A stretch of DNA of 64,000 nucleotides from Pseudomonas argentinensis (GTDB taxonomy: Bacteria; Pseudomonadota; Gammaproteobacteria; Pseudomonadales; Pseudomonadaceae): NCBI RefSeq assembly GCF_001839655.2, contig NZ_CP056087.1, positions 3,348,001-3,412,000 of the forward strand. The letters run 5' to 3'. The position numbers and the translations under genes are program-made. Positions 16,041-26,079 of this stretch are shown here, one piece after another. The stretch's first letter is position 1. Every line of letters starts with the position of its first letter. The notes under the pieces were generated by a model, which saw nothing but the letters and a program-made list of their open reading frames with translations, was not told the DNA's origin and ran no database searches.

Positions 16041-19000
16041 TTAGCGAGCAGCAACCTCAACGACCGCCTTGGTCACCACTTCTGCCTGCCTGAGGGCATG
16101 TTCCACGACAACGGTCTCGATACTTTGAACGCTGGTACCCAGGCGCTGCTTGGCCACGGCCAGGCCGTAGGCCGCCAGTTCATCGCTGTCGAGATCGCTG
16201 GCATGCTGCGGCACCTGGACCAGCAGCACGCCATCGTTCATCAGCGTAACCTGCAGGTCCAGGCGCTGCCCGTTGGCCATTGCCACCGAGCCCTCGGCCG
16301 ACTTGCCGCCTGCACGTTGCAACACTGGCGCCTGGCGGCTGCCGGTGGCGGCCAGCTCCAGGGTGATGCTGTTGCCCAGGTCGGTGGCGGCGTACTGGCC
16401 CTCACCCCGCAGCGGCTCGCCGGCACGGGTACGGTAGATATCCAGGCTCTTGCTTACCGCAGGCTCGGCGCTGCCCTCGGTCAGGGCCAGGCTCATCCGG
16501 CCATTACCCGAGAGCACCGCATCCTGCAGCACCAGGGCATCGCCGGTGACCAGGCCTGCCGGGCTGGTGGCCAGGTTCGGCGTGTCGCTGAACAGCGCCG
16601 TGGATGGCAGCACCTGAACCGAAGCGGGCCCGAGCACCACCACCTGGTTGTCAGGACGCTTGACCGCATTGCCGGTGCCATTGGCCCCTTCCGGCGCGTT
16701 GATCAGGCCGACTGGCGGCTGGATTGGCGGCTGAATGCTGGCGGTACCGGTCACCGGCTGGTCAGCCAGCAGGTAATTGCCCGCGTCGTCACCGAGCAAC
16801 TGCAGGTCCGTGACCTTCACCGTCTTGCCCTGCCCGGCAGCCGGGGTGTCGAACGTGGCCTTCCCCGATGCCCCCACGGCATCGCCGTCGATGACGCCAT
16901 CGAGGGCGATATCGCGGATGATTGCCGTACCCAAACCATCGTAGGGTTTGTCGGCGATATCGACGATGGCGGTCAACAGCTTGCGGTCGATGTCCGCCTT
17001 GCCGATCTCGGCACCGGTATCGAAGGCGTAGTTGTCGGCCTCCTCGCCGGTCAGGGCGATACCGGAGCCGGATACGGACTTGTTCTGGCCGGCGTTCTTG
17101 TCGCTGAACGCACCGGTAGTGCCGGAAGCGCCCACCTTGCCTTCATCGCCATCGACGATGCCCACCAGGGCGACGTTGCTCAGGTTCGCGGTGGTGGTGC
17201 CGTCGTAGGTCTTGTCTGCCACATCGGCGTTGGCGGTCAGCAGCTTGCGGTCGATGTCCGCCTTGCCGATCTCGGCATCGGTGTCGAAGGCGTAGTTGTC
17301 GGCCTCCTCGCCGGTCAGGGCGATACCCGAACCGGACACGGACTTGTCCTGGCCAGCGTTCTTGTCGCTGAACGCGCCAGTATTGCCGGAAGTGCTCACC
17401 TTGCCTTCATCGCCATCGACGATGCCCACCAGGGCGACGTTGCTCAGATTGGCGGTGGTGGTGCCGTCGTAGGTCTTGTCTGCCACATCGGCGTTGGCGG
17501 TCAGCAGCTTGCGGTCGATGTCCGCCTTGCCGATCTCGGCACCGGTATCGAAGGCGTAGTTGTCGGCCTCCTCGCCAGTCAGGGCGATACCGGAGCCGGA
17601 CACGGACTTGTCCTGGCCAGCGTTCTTGTCGCTGAACGCACCAGTATTGCCGGAGGTGCCCACCTTGCCTTCATCACCCGCGACCACACCCACCAGGGCG
17701 ACGTTGCTCAGATTGGCGGTGGTGGTGCCGTCGTAGGTCTTGCCCGCCACATCGGCGTTGGCGGTCAGCAGCTTGCGGTCGATGTCCGCCTTGCCGATCT
17801 CGGCATCGGTGTCGAAGGCGTAGTTGTCAGCCTCCTCGCCGGTCAGGGCGATACCCGAACCGCTGACGGATTTGTTCTGCCCGGCGTTCTTGTCGCTGAA
17901 CGCACCGGTAGTACCGGAAGTGCTCACCTTGCCTTCATCACCGTCGACGATGCCTACCAGCGAGACGCTGCTCAGATTCGCGGTGGTGGTGCCGTCGTAG
18001 GTCTTGCCCGCCACATCGGCATTGGCGGTCAGCAGCTTGCGGTCGATGTCCGCCTTGCCGATCTCGGCATCGGTGTCGAAGGCGTAGTTGTCAGCCTCCT
18101 CGCCGGTCAGGGCGATACCCGAACCGCTGACGGATTTGTTCTGCCCGGCGTTCTTGTCGCTGAACGCACCGGTAGTACCGGAAGTGCTCACCTTGCCTTC
18201 ATCACCGTCGACGATGCCTACCAGCGAGACGCTGCTCAGATTCGCGGTGGTGGTGCCGTCGTAGGTCTTGCCCGCCACATCGGCATTGGCGGTCAGCAGC
18301 TTGCGGTCGATGTCCGCCTTGCCGATCTCGGCGTCGGTGTCGAAGGCGTAGTTGTCGGCCTCCTCGCCGGTCAGGGCGATACCCGAACCGCTGACCGACT
18401 TGTTCTGCCCGGCGTTCTTGTCGCTGAATGCGCCCGTGGTACCGGAGGTGCCCACCTTGCCTTCGTCACCGGCGACCACACCCACCAGGGCGACGTTGCT
18501 CAGGTTCGCGGTGGTGGTGCCGTCGTAGGTCTTGCCCGCCACATCGGCATTGGCGGTCAGCACCTTGCGGTCGATCTGCCCGACGTCGCCGCTCACGCTG
18601 GAGGCGTCGACCTGATAGCCGTAGACCTTGACGTTGCCGTTGGTGGCTTCGGACACCTCGACATCGTCCACGGTGACCTGCTTGCCCGCGCCGGCATTCT
18701 TGTCGGCGTAGTAGGCATTGCCAAAGGAGAGCACGTCGATGGTGTCACCATCGATGGCGCCGCTCATGGCGAAGTTGGCATCGCTGACAGCGGCGGCGGC
18801 GTTGCCGTCATAGGTCTTGCGAACCTCGCCCTGCAGCTCCACCTTCACCTTGGGCGCATAGCTGTACAGATGGCCGTTGCCGTTGCCCAGCACGGTGTCG
18901 CCATACTGCGCGGCGTACTGCTTGAAGGCCACGTCCAGGCCACCGCGCAGGTCATCCAACGGGCTGCTGGAATAGGTCAGCCAGCGGCCATTGCTGGCGG

Positions 19001-21674
19001 ACAGCGCATTGGCGCCGGCCTGGTTGACGAAATTGCGCTCGGCCACCAGCACCACGGCATCGCCGCTGCCTTGCGCGGTAACGGTGCCGCCGCTGCCGAT
19101 CACCACGTCGCCGACGCCCGCCTGGGCCATCACGTGCCCACTGCCATGGCTGTTGCTCAGCGCCCCATCGACCTGGATATTGCCGTTGAGCAGCGACAGG
19201 TTGTTGTTGGCGTTGAAGCTGAAGCCAGAGGAGTCGACCGTGGTGGTGCCGGTGCCGTCGGCGCGACCGATGGTGAGATTCCTGATGCCCACCAGTTTGC
19301 TGATGTCGGTGGCCGGCGCGTTGCCGTCCAGGAAGATGCCGCCGCCGGCGCTGCCACTGCTGCTGTTGAGCAGGATGTTGGTGGTGACGTCGTACGGCTC
19401 CAGGCGGATGCTCGCGGTGGACAGGTTCTGCAATGTGGCCTGGGTGAAGTCGACGTTGTTGGCGCGCAGGGTCAGCAGGTCGGTGCCGGTGTCCAGGTTG
19501 ACGGTGCTGGTAAAGTTGATCGCGCCGTCGGTGTAGATGGACGCGCCCCCGAGCATGGTCAGCGGAGTATTGAAGTTGACGTCGCCGCTGAGGCTCAGCA
19601 GGCCCGCCAGGCGTTTCTCGCCCGTCGAGCCGCCCAAGCCCTTGCTGCCCATGGCATCACCAAAGAACAGGCGGCCACTGCCCAGGGTGATATCGCCGTT
19701 GAGGGTGGCGATGCTCTCGGCATAGGCCGTGGTGCCAAAGGAGAGATACAGGTTGCCGCCGTTGGTGTTGATCGGCGTATCGATGGTCAGGGCCCCACGG
19801 CCCCCCAGGTCGGAGTCACTGGACAGGCGCACGTAACCACCTGCGGTGCTCAGGGAGCCGGCGATGGTCAGGCCGTCGGCGCCCAGCAGGGTGATGCTGC
19901 CGGCACCGGGCGTGCCGCTACCGATGGTATTGACATCGTGATCCGGCAAGTCGGCCAGCGCGGGGTTCACCCCGGCGCCCTTGGCCACGAGGTTGAACAC
20001 GCCATTGATGGAGCCGGTGCGGGTGCCACCGGCCTGCATGTAGATACTGCCGCTGCCGGAAACTTCCAGCGTGTTGCTGCTGTTGGCGAAGCTGATGGAG
20101 GTGGCGGTATTGCCGCTGTTGAGCACCTCGGCCCGGAAACTGACATCGTCCTGCATGCTGATGGTGCCATCGCCGCCGTTCAGGTTCAGATCGGCGAAGT
20201 GAATGCTGTCGGTGGCCTGCAGCAGCACGTTGGCGGTTTGTGCTTCCAGATTCTTCTCGTACACCGTCACGTTACCGGTGCTGGCCCCCAGATCACCGTC
20301 CGTGCCGTTGCCGCCGGAAACGGTGATAGTGGTCGGGTCCAGCAGCAGGTCACCGGTGCGCCCCTTGGCCGCGCGGGCATCGGTCATCCCGGCGTAATGC
20401 AGGGTCTGCTTGCCGGACACCTCGGCCTTGCCGCCGTTGCCAGCCTGCTGGCCACCACGGATCGAGATGTCGCCGGCGAAACGGTTGTCGCCGTCCGCCC
20501 AGAACACCACCGTTCCGCCGTCGCCAGCCTGGGTGGCATCGGCCTTGGCCTTGACGTTGCGCTCGACCGTCACCTGGGTGGCATTGGCCACCGTGGCATC
20601 CTGGCCCTGCCAGCCGCCACCCACCTTGATCGTGCCGCCACCGGTCGCACCGCTGGCATCGAGAGTGGCATCGGCCACGGCGATGCGCTCGCCGGTGACC
20701 ACGATGCTGCCGCCCTTGCCCTGTTCGGAGGACACGTCGAGGGTGCCGGCAACCTGGGTCAGGCCGCCCTCGGCATCGCCGTCGAGCAGGATGCGGCCAC
20801 CGCGCTCCACCAGGCCCTTGGCCTCGATGACGCCGCTGTTGTTGATGACGCTGCTGAGCAGCGCATCGGCCGAGCGCGCGCTGAGCGACACCAGGCCGCC
20901 GTCGGCGCTGATCTGCCCGTCATTGCGCACCGCGGCCTCCAGAACGCCACGCTCGACATTGACGCCCACCAGGCCATCGCCCTGGAAATCCAGGCTGACC
21001 TTGTCGCCCGCCGCGAGTACGGTGCTGCCACCGGGTGTACGAATGCTACCGCTGTTGCCGACCTGCGGGCCGATCAGCGCCACCATTCCACCTGGCGCGG
21101 CGTTCACGCTGCCCTGGTTGACCACCGCACCGGCCCCGGCACCGCCACTGAGGGTGGTCTTGCCGGCGAGAAAGTCCTGGTCGCTGATCTGCAGCGACGA
21201 CGCCACCAGCCCGCCCACGTTGACCTGGGCACCCTTGCCGATCACCACGCCGTTGGGGTTGAGCAGCCACACCTGGCCGTTGGCGTCGAGCTTGCCGAGG
21301 ATCTGGCTGGCATTGCCGCCGCCGATCACCCGGTTCAGGGCGATGCTGTTGGCACCGGGCTGGTGAAAGGTCACGCTGGCATCGGTGCCGATATCGAAGC
21401 TGTTCCAGTTGGTGACCAGCTTGCCGCTGTGCTGATCGACCACCATATGGCTACCGTTCTGCGAAATGTTGCCGCTACCACCAACTATGGTTCCACCCGT
21501 GGGCAGGTCGGCCGCCAGTACGGCGCCGCTGCCGAGCAGGCCGACGGCAGCCAGGAAACCGACCACGCCGCCACGTTTGCCGCGTGCGGTGGAATGTTCT
21601 GCAACGGCAACGAATGCCTGGTCGGCGTCGCTCCAGACAAGACGGTAAAGATGATTCAACGAAGCGCGCTTCAT
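16041..21674 (-). CDS. TpsA exoprotein: FHA-type TPS domain with tandem YDG repeats
   Basis: An 1877-residue secreted filamentous protein. The N-terminus has an extended signal peptide region ([20 protein letters not shown]) then a signal sequence ending at AVLAA near residue 55. A haemagglutination-activity TPS domain follows, with [12 protein letters not shown] carrying the NPNG secretion motif. Residues about 200-950 are predicted beta-helix. One divergent YDG unit, six nearly identical 88-residue YDG units ([20 protein letters not shown]...) and another divergent unit follow, then a ~270-residue C-terminal region ending VVEVAAR with no recognised toxin domain. AGGAG lies six bases before the ATG. 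It sits 41 bp downstream of its TpsB transporter. Likely an adhesin or biofilm matrix protein. Confidence 0.95.
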   Translation of the reverse strand: MKRASLNHLYRLVWSDADQAFVAVAEHSTARGKRGGVVGFLAAVGLLGSGAVLAADLPTGGTIVGGSGNISQNGSHMVVDQHSGKLVTNWNSFDIGTDASVTFHQPGANSIALNRVIGGGNASQILGKLDANGQVWLLNPNGVVIGKGAQVNVGGLVASSLQISDQDFLAGKTTLSGGAGAGAVVNQGSVNAAPGGMVALIGPQVGNSGSIRTPGGSTVLAAGDKVSLDFQGDGLVGVNVERGVLEAAVRNDGQISADGGLVSLSARSADALLSSVINNSGVIEAKGLVERGGRILLDGDAEGGLTQVAGTLDVSSEQGKGGSIVVTGERIAVADATLDASGATGGGTIKVGGGWQGQDATVANATQVTVERNVKAKADATQAGDGGTVVFWADGDNRFAGDISIRGGQQAGNGGKAEVSGKQTLHYAGMTDARAAKGRTGDLLLDPTTITVSGGNGTDGDLGASTGNVTVYEKNLEAQTANVLLQATDSIHFADLNLNGGDGTISMQDDVSFRAEVLNSGNTATSISFANSSNTLEVSGSGSIYMQAGGTRTGSINGVFNLVAKGAGVNPALADLPDHDVNTIGSGTPGAGSITLLGADGLTIAGSLSTAGGYVRLSSDSDLGGRGALTIDTPINTNGGNLYLSFGTTAYAESIATLNGDITLGSGRLFFGDAMGSKGLGGSTGEKRLAGLLSLSGDVNFNTPLTMLGGASIYTDGAINFTSTVNLDTGTDLLTLRANNVDFTQATLQNLSTASIRLEPYDVTTNILLNSSSGSAGGGIFLDGNAPATDISKLVGIRNLTIGRADGTGTTTVDSSGFSFNANNNLSLLNGNIQVDGALSNSHGSGHVMAQAGVGDVVIGSGGTVTAQGSGDAVVLVAERNFVNQAGANALSASNGRWLTYSSSPLDDLRGGLDVAFKQYAAQYGDTVLGNGNGHLYSYAPKVKVELQGEVRKTYDGNAAAAVSDANFAMSGAIDGDTIDVLSFGNAYYADKNAGAGKQVTVDDVEVSEATNGNVKVYGYQVDASSVSGDVGQIDRKVLTANADVAGKTYDGTTTANLSNVALVGVVAGDEGKVGTSGTTGAFSDKNAGQNKSVSGSGIALTGEEADNYAFDTDAEIGKADIDRKLLTANADVAGKTYDGTTTANLSSVSLVGIVDGDEGKVSTSGTTGAFSDKNAGQNKSVSGSGIALTGEEADNYAFDTDAEIGKADIDRKLLTANADVAGKTYDGTTTANLSSVSLVGIVDGDEGKVSTSGTTGAFSDKNAGQNKSVSGSGIALTGEEADNYAFDTDAEIGKADIDRKLLTANADVAGKTYDGTTTANLSNVALVGVVAGDEGKVGTSGNTGAFSDKNAGQDKSVSGSGIALTGEEADNYAFDTGAEIGKADIDRKLLTANADVADKTYDGTTTANLSNVALVGIVDGDEGKVSTSGNTGAFSDKNAGQDKSVSGSGIALTGEEADNYAFDTDAEIGKADIDRKLLTANADVADKTYDGTTTANLSNVALVGIVDGDEGKVGASGTTGAFSDKNAGQNKSVSGSGIALTGEEADNYAFDTGAEIGKADIDRKLLTAIVDIADKPYDGLGTAIIRDIALDGVIDGDAVGASGKATFDTPAAGQGKTVKVTDLQLLGDDAGNYLLADQPVTGTASIQPPIQPPVGLINAPEGANGTGNAVKRPDNQVVVLGPASVQVLPSTALFSDTPNLATSPAGLVTGDALVLQDAVLSGNGRMSLALTEGSAEPAVSKSLDIYRTRAGEPLRGEGQYAATDLGNSITLELAATGSRQAPVLQRAGGKSAEGSVAMANGQRLDLQVTLMNDGVLLVQVPQHASDLDSDELAAYGLAVAKQRLGTSVQSIETVVVEHALRQAEVVTKAVVEVAAR
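16981..18564. repeat. Six tandem 264-bp repeats inside tpsA
   Basis: The anchor TTGCGGTCGATGTCCGCC recurs at 16981, 17245, 17509, 17773, 18037 and 18301, exactly 264 bp apart; a seventh, diverged anchor sits at 18565. Each unit encodes one 88-residue YDG module. Units 17773-18036 and 18037-18300 look identical base for base, implying recent duplication or gene conversion. Copy number is prone to change and to assembly collapse. Confidence 0.95.
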
Positions 21675-21715
21675 GGTGTGCTCCTAAAATTTGTAGAGGG
21701 CCGCAACGGACCGGA

Positions 21716-23491
21716 TCAGAATGCGTACGAAGCCTGGATCCAGGCGCGCCAGTCACTGGCGCGGCTGTCGGCATCCAGGCCGGAAAGGCTGCGCCCTGGG
21801 TTGTTGTCCAGGGTGCGCGCGACGGCGGTACGCAGGCTGAAGCTGCCGGCCCACAGGTTGGCGCCCACACCTACGGCATGCAGGTCGTAGCGGTTGCTGT
21901 CCCCGGCGTTGTTGATCGAGCCCGGCCAGGGATCCTGGTGCAGCCAGATACGCCCGCTATCGACGAAGCCCAGGCCCTGCAGCACCACGCCTGGCAGGTT
22001 CAGATCGATATTGCGGCGCAGCTCCAGCGTCGCCAGCCAGCCCTGGTCACCCGAGGCCTCGCCCACCGGATAGGCGCGCACACCGGCCGGGCCACCGAGC
22101 AGGAATTTCTCCGACGAATCGAGGTTGTCACCGGACCATTGCGCGGAAAGGCCGCCGAACAGCGTCCACGGGCTGCCAGCGCCCAGGCTCTGCAGGCGCG
22201 ACAGGCGCAGGTTGAGCTTGTGGAAGCTGCCGTCGCTGCCGGCGCCGACGCGATCGGCGAACTGATCGTCGCGGTTGCCCGAGAGGTCGAGCTCGCCCAG
22301 GGTCAGCGCCAGCATGGCCTCGGTCACACCGCCACCGGCCAGCGAGTCGAAGCGGTTGCCGCTCATGGCCAGGATCAGGTTGTTCAGCTCGCGGTCACGC
22401 AGGTTGATGCCCAGGGCCTCGTCCTCGAGGGCCTTGTGCTCATAGGTGGCGGACAGGTCGAGGTTCTGCAGACGCGAGCGGATCAGCGGGTAGCTCAGGC
22501 CCAGCGAGCCGCTACGGGCGTTGCCGCGCAGATCCAGGGGGCGGAACTGCTCCTGGTCGACCTCATAGCGCAGGTAGGAGCCGGCGGCGTTCAGGCGCAG
22601 GCCCGAGGCATTCAGCGGCAGGCTGTAGGAGGCGCCGACGATGTCGGTACCGGTGCTCTTGCTCAGGCCGATACTGAACTGATCGCCGATACCCAGCGGA
22701 TCATTCAGGCTGACTTGTGCATTTGCGCGAGCGCTGCCCGTGCTACGGTTGCCATAGTTATCCGCCGACAGGCCGCCGGATACCAGCGGGCCGCGCCTGG
22801 CTTTGATCAGCAGGCGGCTGGTGCCCGGCTCGGCGCCCACGTCCAGCGCGGACTGCGCGCTGACACCCGGCTGGTCGTTGATCAGCAGCAGCGCGCGTTC
22901 CAGATCTTCGGCGTGCAGCACCTCATCCTCGGGCAAGGCGGCGGCGGCGATCCGGCGCAGGCGCTCGGGATCGCTGCGGGTGTCGCCCTGCACCTCGATG
23001 CGCGAGGTGCCGGACTGCAGGCGACCCTTGATCAGGGCGATCTCCAGTTCCCCGTCGGTGAGGTCCTGACGTGGCAGGTAGGCACGTGCCAGCACATAAC
23101 CGCGACCGCGCAGGTAGCGGGTCAGGCTTTCCACCAATTGCTGCAGGCCGGCGTGATCCAGGGTCTTGCCCAGCACCGGCTTGGTCAGTTCCCGCAGGTT
23201 CTCGGCCTCGGCCAGTTCGGTATCGCCGCTGAAGCGAATGGCCTTGAGCTGCACGCGCAAGCCGGAGTCCGTTGGCCGGCCGCTGGTGCCGGAGGGCAAC
23301 TCGATGGCGGCAGGTGGCTGGGTGGAACGCGGCTCGGAAGGTCGCGTCTGCTGATGCTCGTTGAGCAACTGACCGGCGTCCGGCAGCACCTGGGCAAGCG
23401 CCAGCTGGGCGGTAGCGGTACCGGCCAGCACGATGGCGCAATGCAGCAGATGCTTACCCGCACGAACGGAATCCTTGTGAGGAACTGGCAT
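21716..23491 (-). CDS. TpsB outer-membrane transporter (ShlB/FhaC/HecB family)
   Basis: A 591-residue Omp85-superfamily pore that secretes the adjacent TpsA. It has a signal peptide (HLLHCAIVLAGTATAQLALA), a Pro/Gln-rich linker helix region (about 35-75), POTRA domains (about 75-230) and a 16-strand barrel. The family motif VRAYPVGEASGDQG (the VRGY/F-type loop) is present, and the C-terminus ends in aromatic F (WIQASYAF). The ATG at 23491 was chosen over a slightly upstream start because GGAG lies seven bases before it. First gene of a TpsB-TpsA operon; the 23492-23763 gap holds its promoter. Confidence 0.95.
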   Translation of the reverse strand: MPVPHKDSVRAGKHLLHCAIVLAGTATAQLALAQVLPDAGQLLNEHQQTRPSEPRSTQPPAAIELPSGTSGRPTDSGLRVQLKAIRFSGDTELAEAENLRELTKPVLGKTLDHAGLQQLVESLTRYLRGRGYVLARAYLPRQDLTDGELEIALIKGRLQSGTSRIEVQGDTRSDPERLRRIAAAALPEDEVLHAEDLERALLLINDQPGVSAQSALDVGAEPGTSRLLIKARRGPLVSGGLSADNYGNRSTGSARANAQVSLNDPLGIGDQFSIGLSKSTGTDIVGASYSLPLNASGLRLNAAGSYLRYEVDQEQFRPLDLRGNARSGSLGLSYPLIRSRLQNLDLSATYEHKALEDEALGINLRDRELNNLILAMSGNRFDSLAGGGVTEAMLALTLGELDLSGNRDDQFADRVGAGSDGSFHKLNLRLSRLQSLGAGSPWTLFGGLSAQWSGDNLDSSEKFLLGGPAGVRAYPVGEASGDQGWLATLELRRNIDLNLPGVVLQGLGFVDSGRIWLHQDPWPGSINNAGDSNRYDLHAVGVGANLWAGSFSLRTAVARTLDNNPGRSLSGLDADSRASDWRAWIQASYAF

Positions 23492-23763
23492 CGTACAACT
23501 CCATGAAGATTGGGAAACCACCCGCCAAGCCGTAGCTGGGGATGAAAAGCCCGCGGAGTCTAATCACCCGCTGAACAGGTCGATTTTGTATGGCCGGACG
23601 GATGTTTTGCTGCAGCGGACATCGCGTATGAAATCCGCAAAAAGGCGACGAAACGTAGCGAAGCGACCCGATTCGAAGGGTTCCCTAGCACTCAGGGCCG
23701 CGGGAATCAGCAGCCGGTCGGCCAAGCGTTACTGGCCCGCGAGCATCCGGACCGACTGGGGCG

Positions 23764-26079
23764 TCAGTACCGACCGCGCACTGAAACGCCAACGCTACGC
23801 GGCGCACCTGGCAGGACCCCGTAGTCCCCGGAGCCCAGTGTGGCGTAGAAGGCGCTGGCATAGTCCTGGTCGAAGAGATTGCGCGCCCACAGCTCCACGG
23901 CCCAGCGCTGGTCGGCCTGGCCGATGCCCAGGCGCAGGTCGGTCAGGCCATAAGCCGACTGGTAGCTGCCGGTGCCGCGCTCCAGCACGCCGTAGTAGCC
24001 GCTGCGCCAGCTGTAATCGAGCGCGCCGAACAGCTCCAGCCCGGCCTCCAGCGGCCTGCGGTAGTCGACCCCGGTGGCCAGGCTCCAGCGCGGCGCATTG
24101 AACAGTCGCTTGCCGGACAGGTCGCACGACCAGGCCCCGCTTTCCGGCGGACAGGGCGCATTGTCGAAGGAGCGGTAGCGCGCATCGCTCAAGGCCAGGC
24201 CCAGGTGCCAACCTACCTGGGACGTCAATTGCAGGCGCCCGTCCACCTCGATGCCACGCAGGCGTACCTTGCCGACGTTGATCAGGCTGTCGCGCAACGG
24301 CGGGGATAGCTCATCGGCCGGCTCGCTGTTGCTGAGTGCCTGGTAGTCGTCCACGTCGGTCTGGTACAGCGCCACGTCGAGCGAGGCACGATCGCCCCAC
24401 CATAGGCTCTTGATACCGAGCTCCACGGCCGTCGCGCGCTCGGCATCGAACACCGGGGCAATGGCGTCACCAGTGACTTCCAGGTTGATGCCCCCAGCTT
24501 TGTAGCCCCTCGACCACCGGGCATAACCAACCACGGCGTCGTTGAGCTGGTAGCTGAGCGCCAACTGTCCGGAAAGATTGTTTTCCGCAATGCGGTTGCT
24601 TCGCGTGTAAGCACCGCCCAAGGCGATATCACGCAGCCGTTGGCCGCCCAGTTGCGATACCAGGTCAGAGCCCAGCGGGGCCAGGCCGCTGACACTTCGA
24701 GTAATTTCGCCACGCTTGCGCTCGCGGCTGTAACGCAGCCCGGGGGTAATGGCCAGGCGCTCCGTGGGGCGCCAGGTGAACTGGCCGAATACGGCCTGGG
24801 TGTCGCTGTCCTGCCCGCCGCGAAAGCGCTGCTCGGCGCCCTGCAACAGCGAAGGCGGCACCATGCCAGGAGTGATGCCAAGGTCAGTGACTTGCTTCTG
24901 GTCGCCCAGAAAGAAAGCCGCAGCGTCACGGCCGAAGGCCACGTCGACGTCTCGCTGCAGACGCTGCTGCAGGTAATAGACGCCCAGCAGGTAATCGAAA
25001 CGCTTGCCGAGCGACTGCGCCAGGCGCAGCTCCTGGCTGAACTGGTGATGATCGAGCTGTACCGCCGAGCGCGCCACCGAGAGCGGCATGCTGTCGGCGT
25101 CATGCCGACTGTCATAAGACCAGTCGCGATAGCCGGATAGGCTGGTCAGCGTGAGATCGTTGTCCAGGTAGTTATCGAGTTGCAGCGTCAGGCCGCGCTG
25201 CAGCGTTTGCAACCGATTGCCGTCGTTCTGCTCGACACGGCGGGCAGACGGCGAGACCGACGAGGGTCGGTAGCCGACGAACGCTGCTCGTTGCCGCGTC
25301 ATGCTACTCAGATGACTGGCAGCAAGAACCGCACTCTCGTCCTGCACCGCATGGTCGGCTATCAGCCTGGCGCTGAATCGCTCGTTTGGCGCCCATAGCA
25401 GCTGGCCGCGCAACCCTTGGCGATCCTGCTCGTTAAGCCGCCCGCCGTTGAAGCGATTGTCGATAGCGCCCTCTCTGCTTACGTCGAAGAAGCTCAACCG
25501 CCCGGCCAGTTCATCATCGATCAGCGGGCCCGAAACGCTAGCGCGGTAGTGGCGCAGGCCATCCTGGCCCATCCTGATTTCACCCTGCCCTTGGTTTACG
25601 AAGGTCGGCATACGGCTACTCAGATTGATGGCGCCAGCAGTGGCATTCTTGCCGTATAGCGTCGCCTGGGGCCCACGTAGAATTTCCGCACGTTCGATAT
25701 CGCCGAAATCCAGAGGGGTCATGCCCTGGCGGCCCAGGTAAACCCCATCGAGGTATACCGCAACGCTACCCTCGAGCCCATCGTTGGCAGAGCTCGAGCC
25801 CAAACCTCGGATACCGATGGCGGCATAACGCGGATTGGGGGCGCTCAACATCAGGCCGGGAACACGCTGCGCCAACGTGCCCAGATCCTCGTGGCCGGCA
25901 TCACGCAGTCCGTCAGCTTCGATTACCGAAACGCTGGCAGGCACCCGCTGGCTTGGTTCTTCGCGATGGTTCGCGCCGACAACCTTTATCGCGTCGAGCT
26001 CAACGACGGCCGCTTCAGCCAGGGCCATGCCCGGGAGCGCGAGCAGCATCCAGAAAGAGGTCCGCGCAATGGACTTCAC
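23764..26079 (-). CDS. TonB-dependent outer-membrane receptor
   Basis: A 771-residue receptor with signal peptide (MLLALPGMALAEA), plug domain (about 30-150: PASVSVIEADGL, IRGLGSSSANDGLEGSVAVY, AEILRGPQATLYGKNATAGA) and 22-strand barrel ending in GVSVRGRY. There is no N-terminal STN signalling extension. The architecture (AIGIRGLG, LYGKNATAGAINL) is closer to receptors for carbohydrates or small organics than to classic siderophore receptors, but ligand is undetermined. The start is GTG at 26079 with AGGAGG four bases upstream, overlapping the kinase stop (GTGA), so receptor synthesis is coupled to the kinase. Third gene of a regulator-kinase-receptor operon. Confidence 0.93.
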   Translation of the reverse strand: MKSIARTSFWMLLALPGMALAEAAVVELDAIKVVGANHREEPSQRVPASVSVIEADGLRDAGHEDLGTLAQRVPGLMLSAPNPRYAAIGIRGLGSSSANDGLEGSVAVYLDGVYLGRQGMTPLDFGDIERAEILRGPQATLYGKNATAGAINLSSRMPTFVNQGQGEIRMGQDGLRHYRASVSGPLIDDELAGRLSFFDVSREGAIDNRFNGGRLNEQDRQGLRGQLLWAPNERFSARLIADHAVQDESAVLAASHLSSMTRQRAAFVGYRPSSVSPSARRVEQNDGNRLQTLQRGLTLQLDNYLDNDLTLTSLSGYRDWSYDSRHDADSMPLSVARSAVQLDHHQFSQELRLAQSLGKRFDYLLGVYYLQQRLQRDVDVAFGRDAAAFFLGDQKQVTDLGITPGMVPPSLLQGAEQRFRGGQDSDTQAVFGQFTWRPTERLAITPGLRYSRERKRGEITRSVSGLAPLGSDLVSQLGGQRLRDIALGGAYTRSNRIAENNLSGQLALSYQLNDAVVGYARWSRGYKAGGINLEVTGDAIAPVFDAERATAVELGIKSLWWGDRASLDVALYQTDVDDYQALSNSEPADELSPPLRDSLINVGKVRLRGIEVDGRLQLTSQVGWHLGLALSDARYRSFDNAPCPPESGAWSCDLSGKRLFNAPRWSLATGVDYRRPLEAGLELFGALDYSWRSGYYGVLERGTGSYQSAYGLTDLRLGIGQADQRWAVELWARNLFDQDYASAFYATLGSGDYGVLPGAPRSVGVSVRGRY

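Noticed and set aside
16981..18564. Direct repeats as a possible CRISPR array
   Set aside because: Units are 264 bp, contiguous and protein-coding with no unique spacers and no cas genes.
15753..21890. A very long open frame (over 2000 codons) antisense to tpsA
   Set aside because: It mirrors the TpsA repeats, has no ribosome site, and its sequence is low-complexity Gly/Val/Gln/Ala without domains; the opposite strand carries clear ESPR, TPS and YDG motifs.
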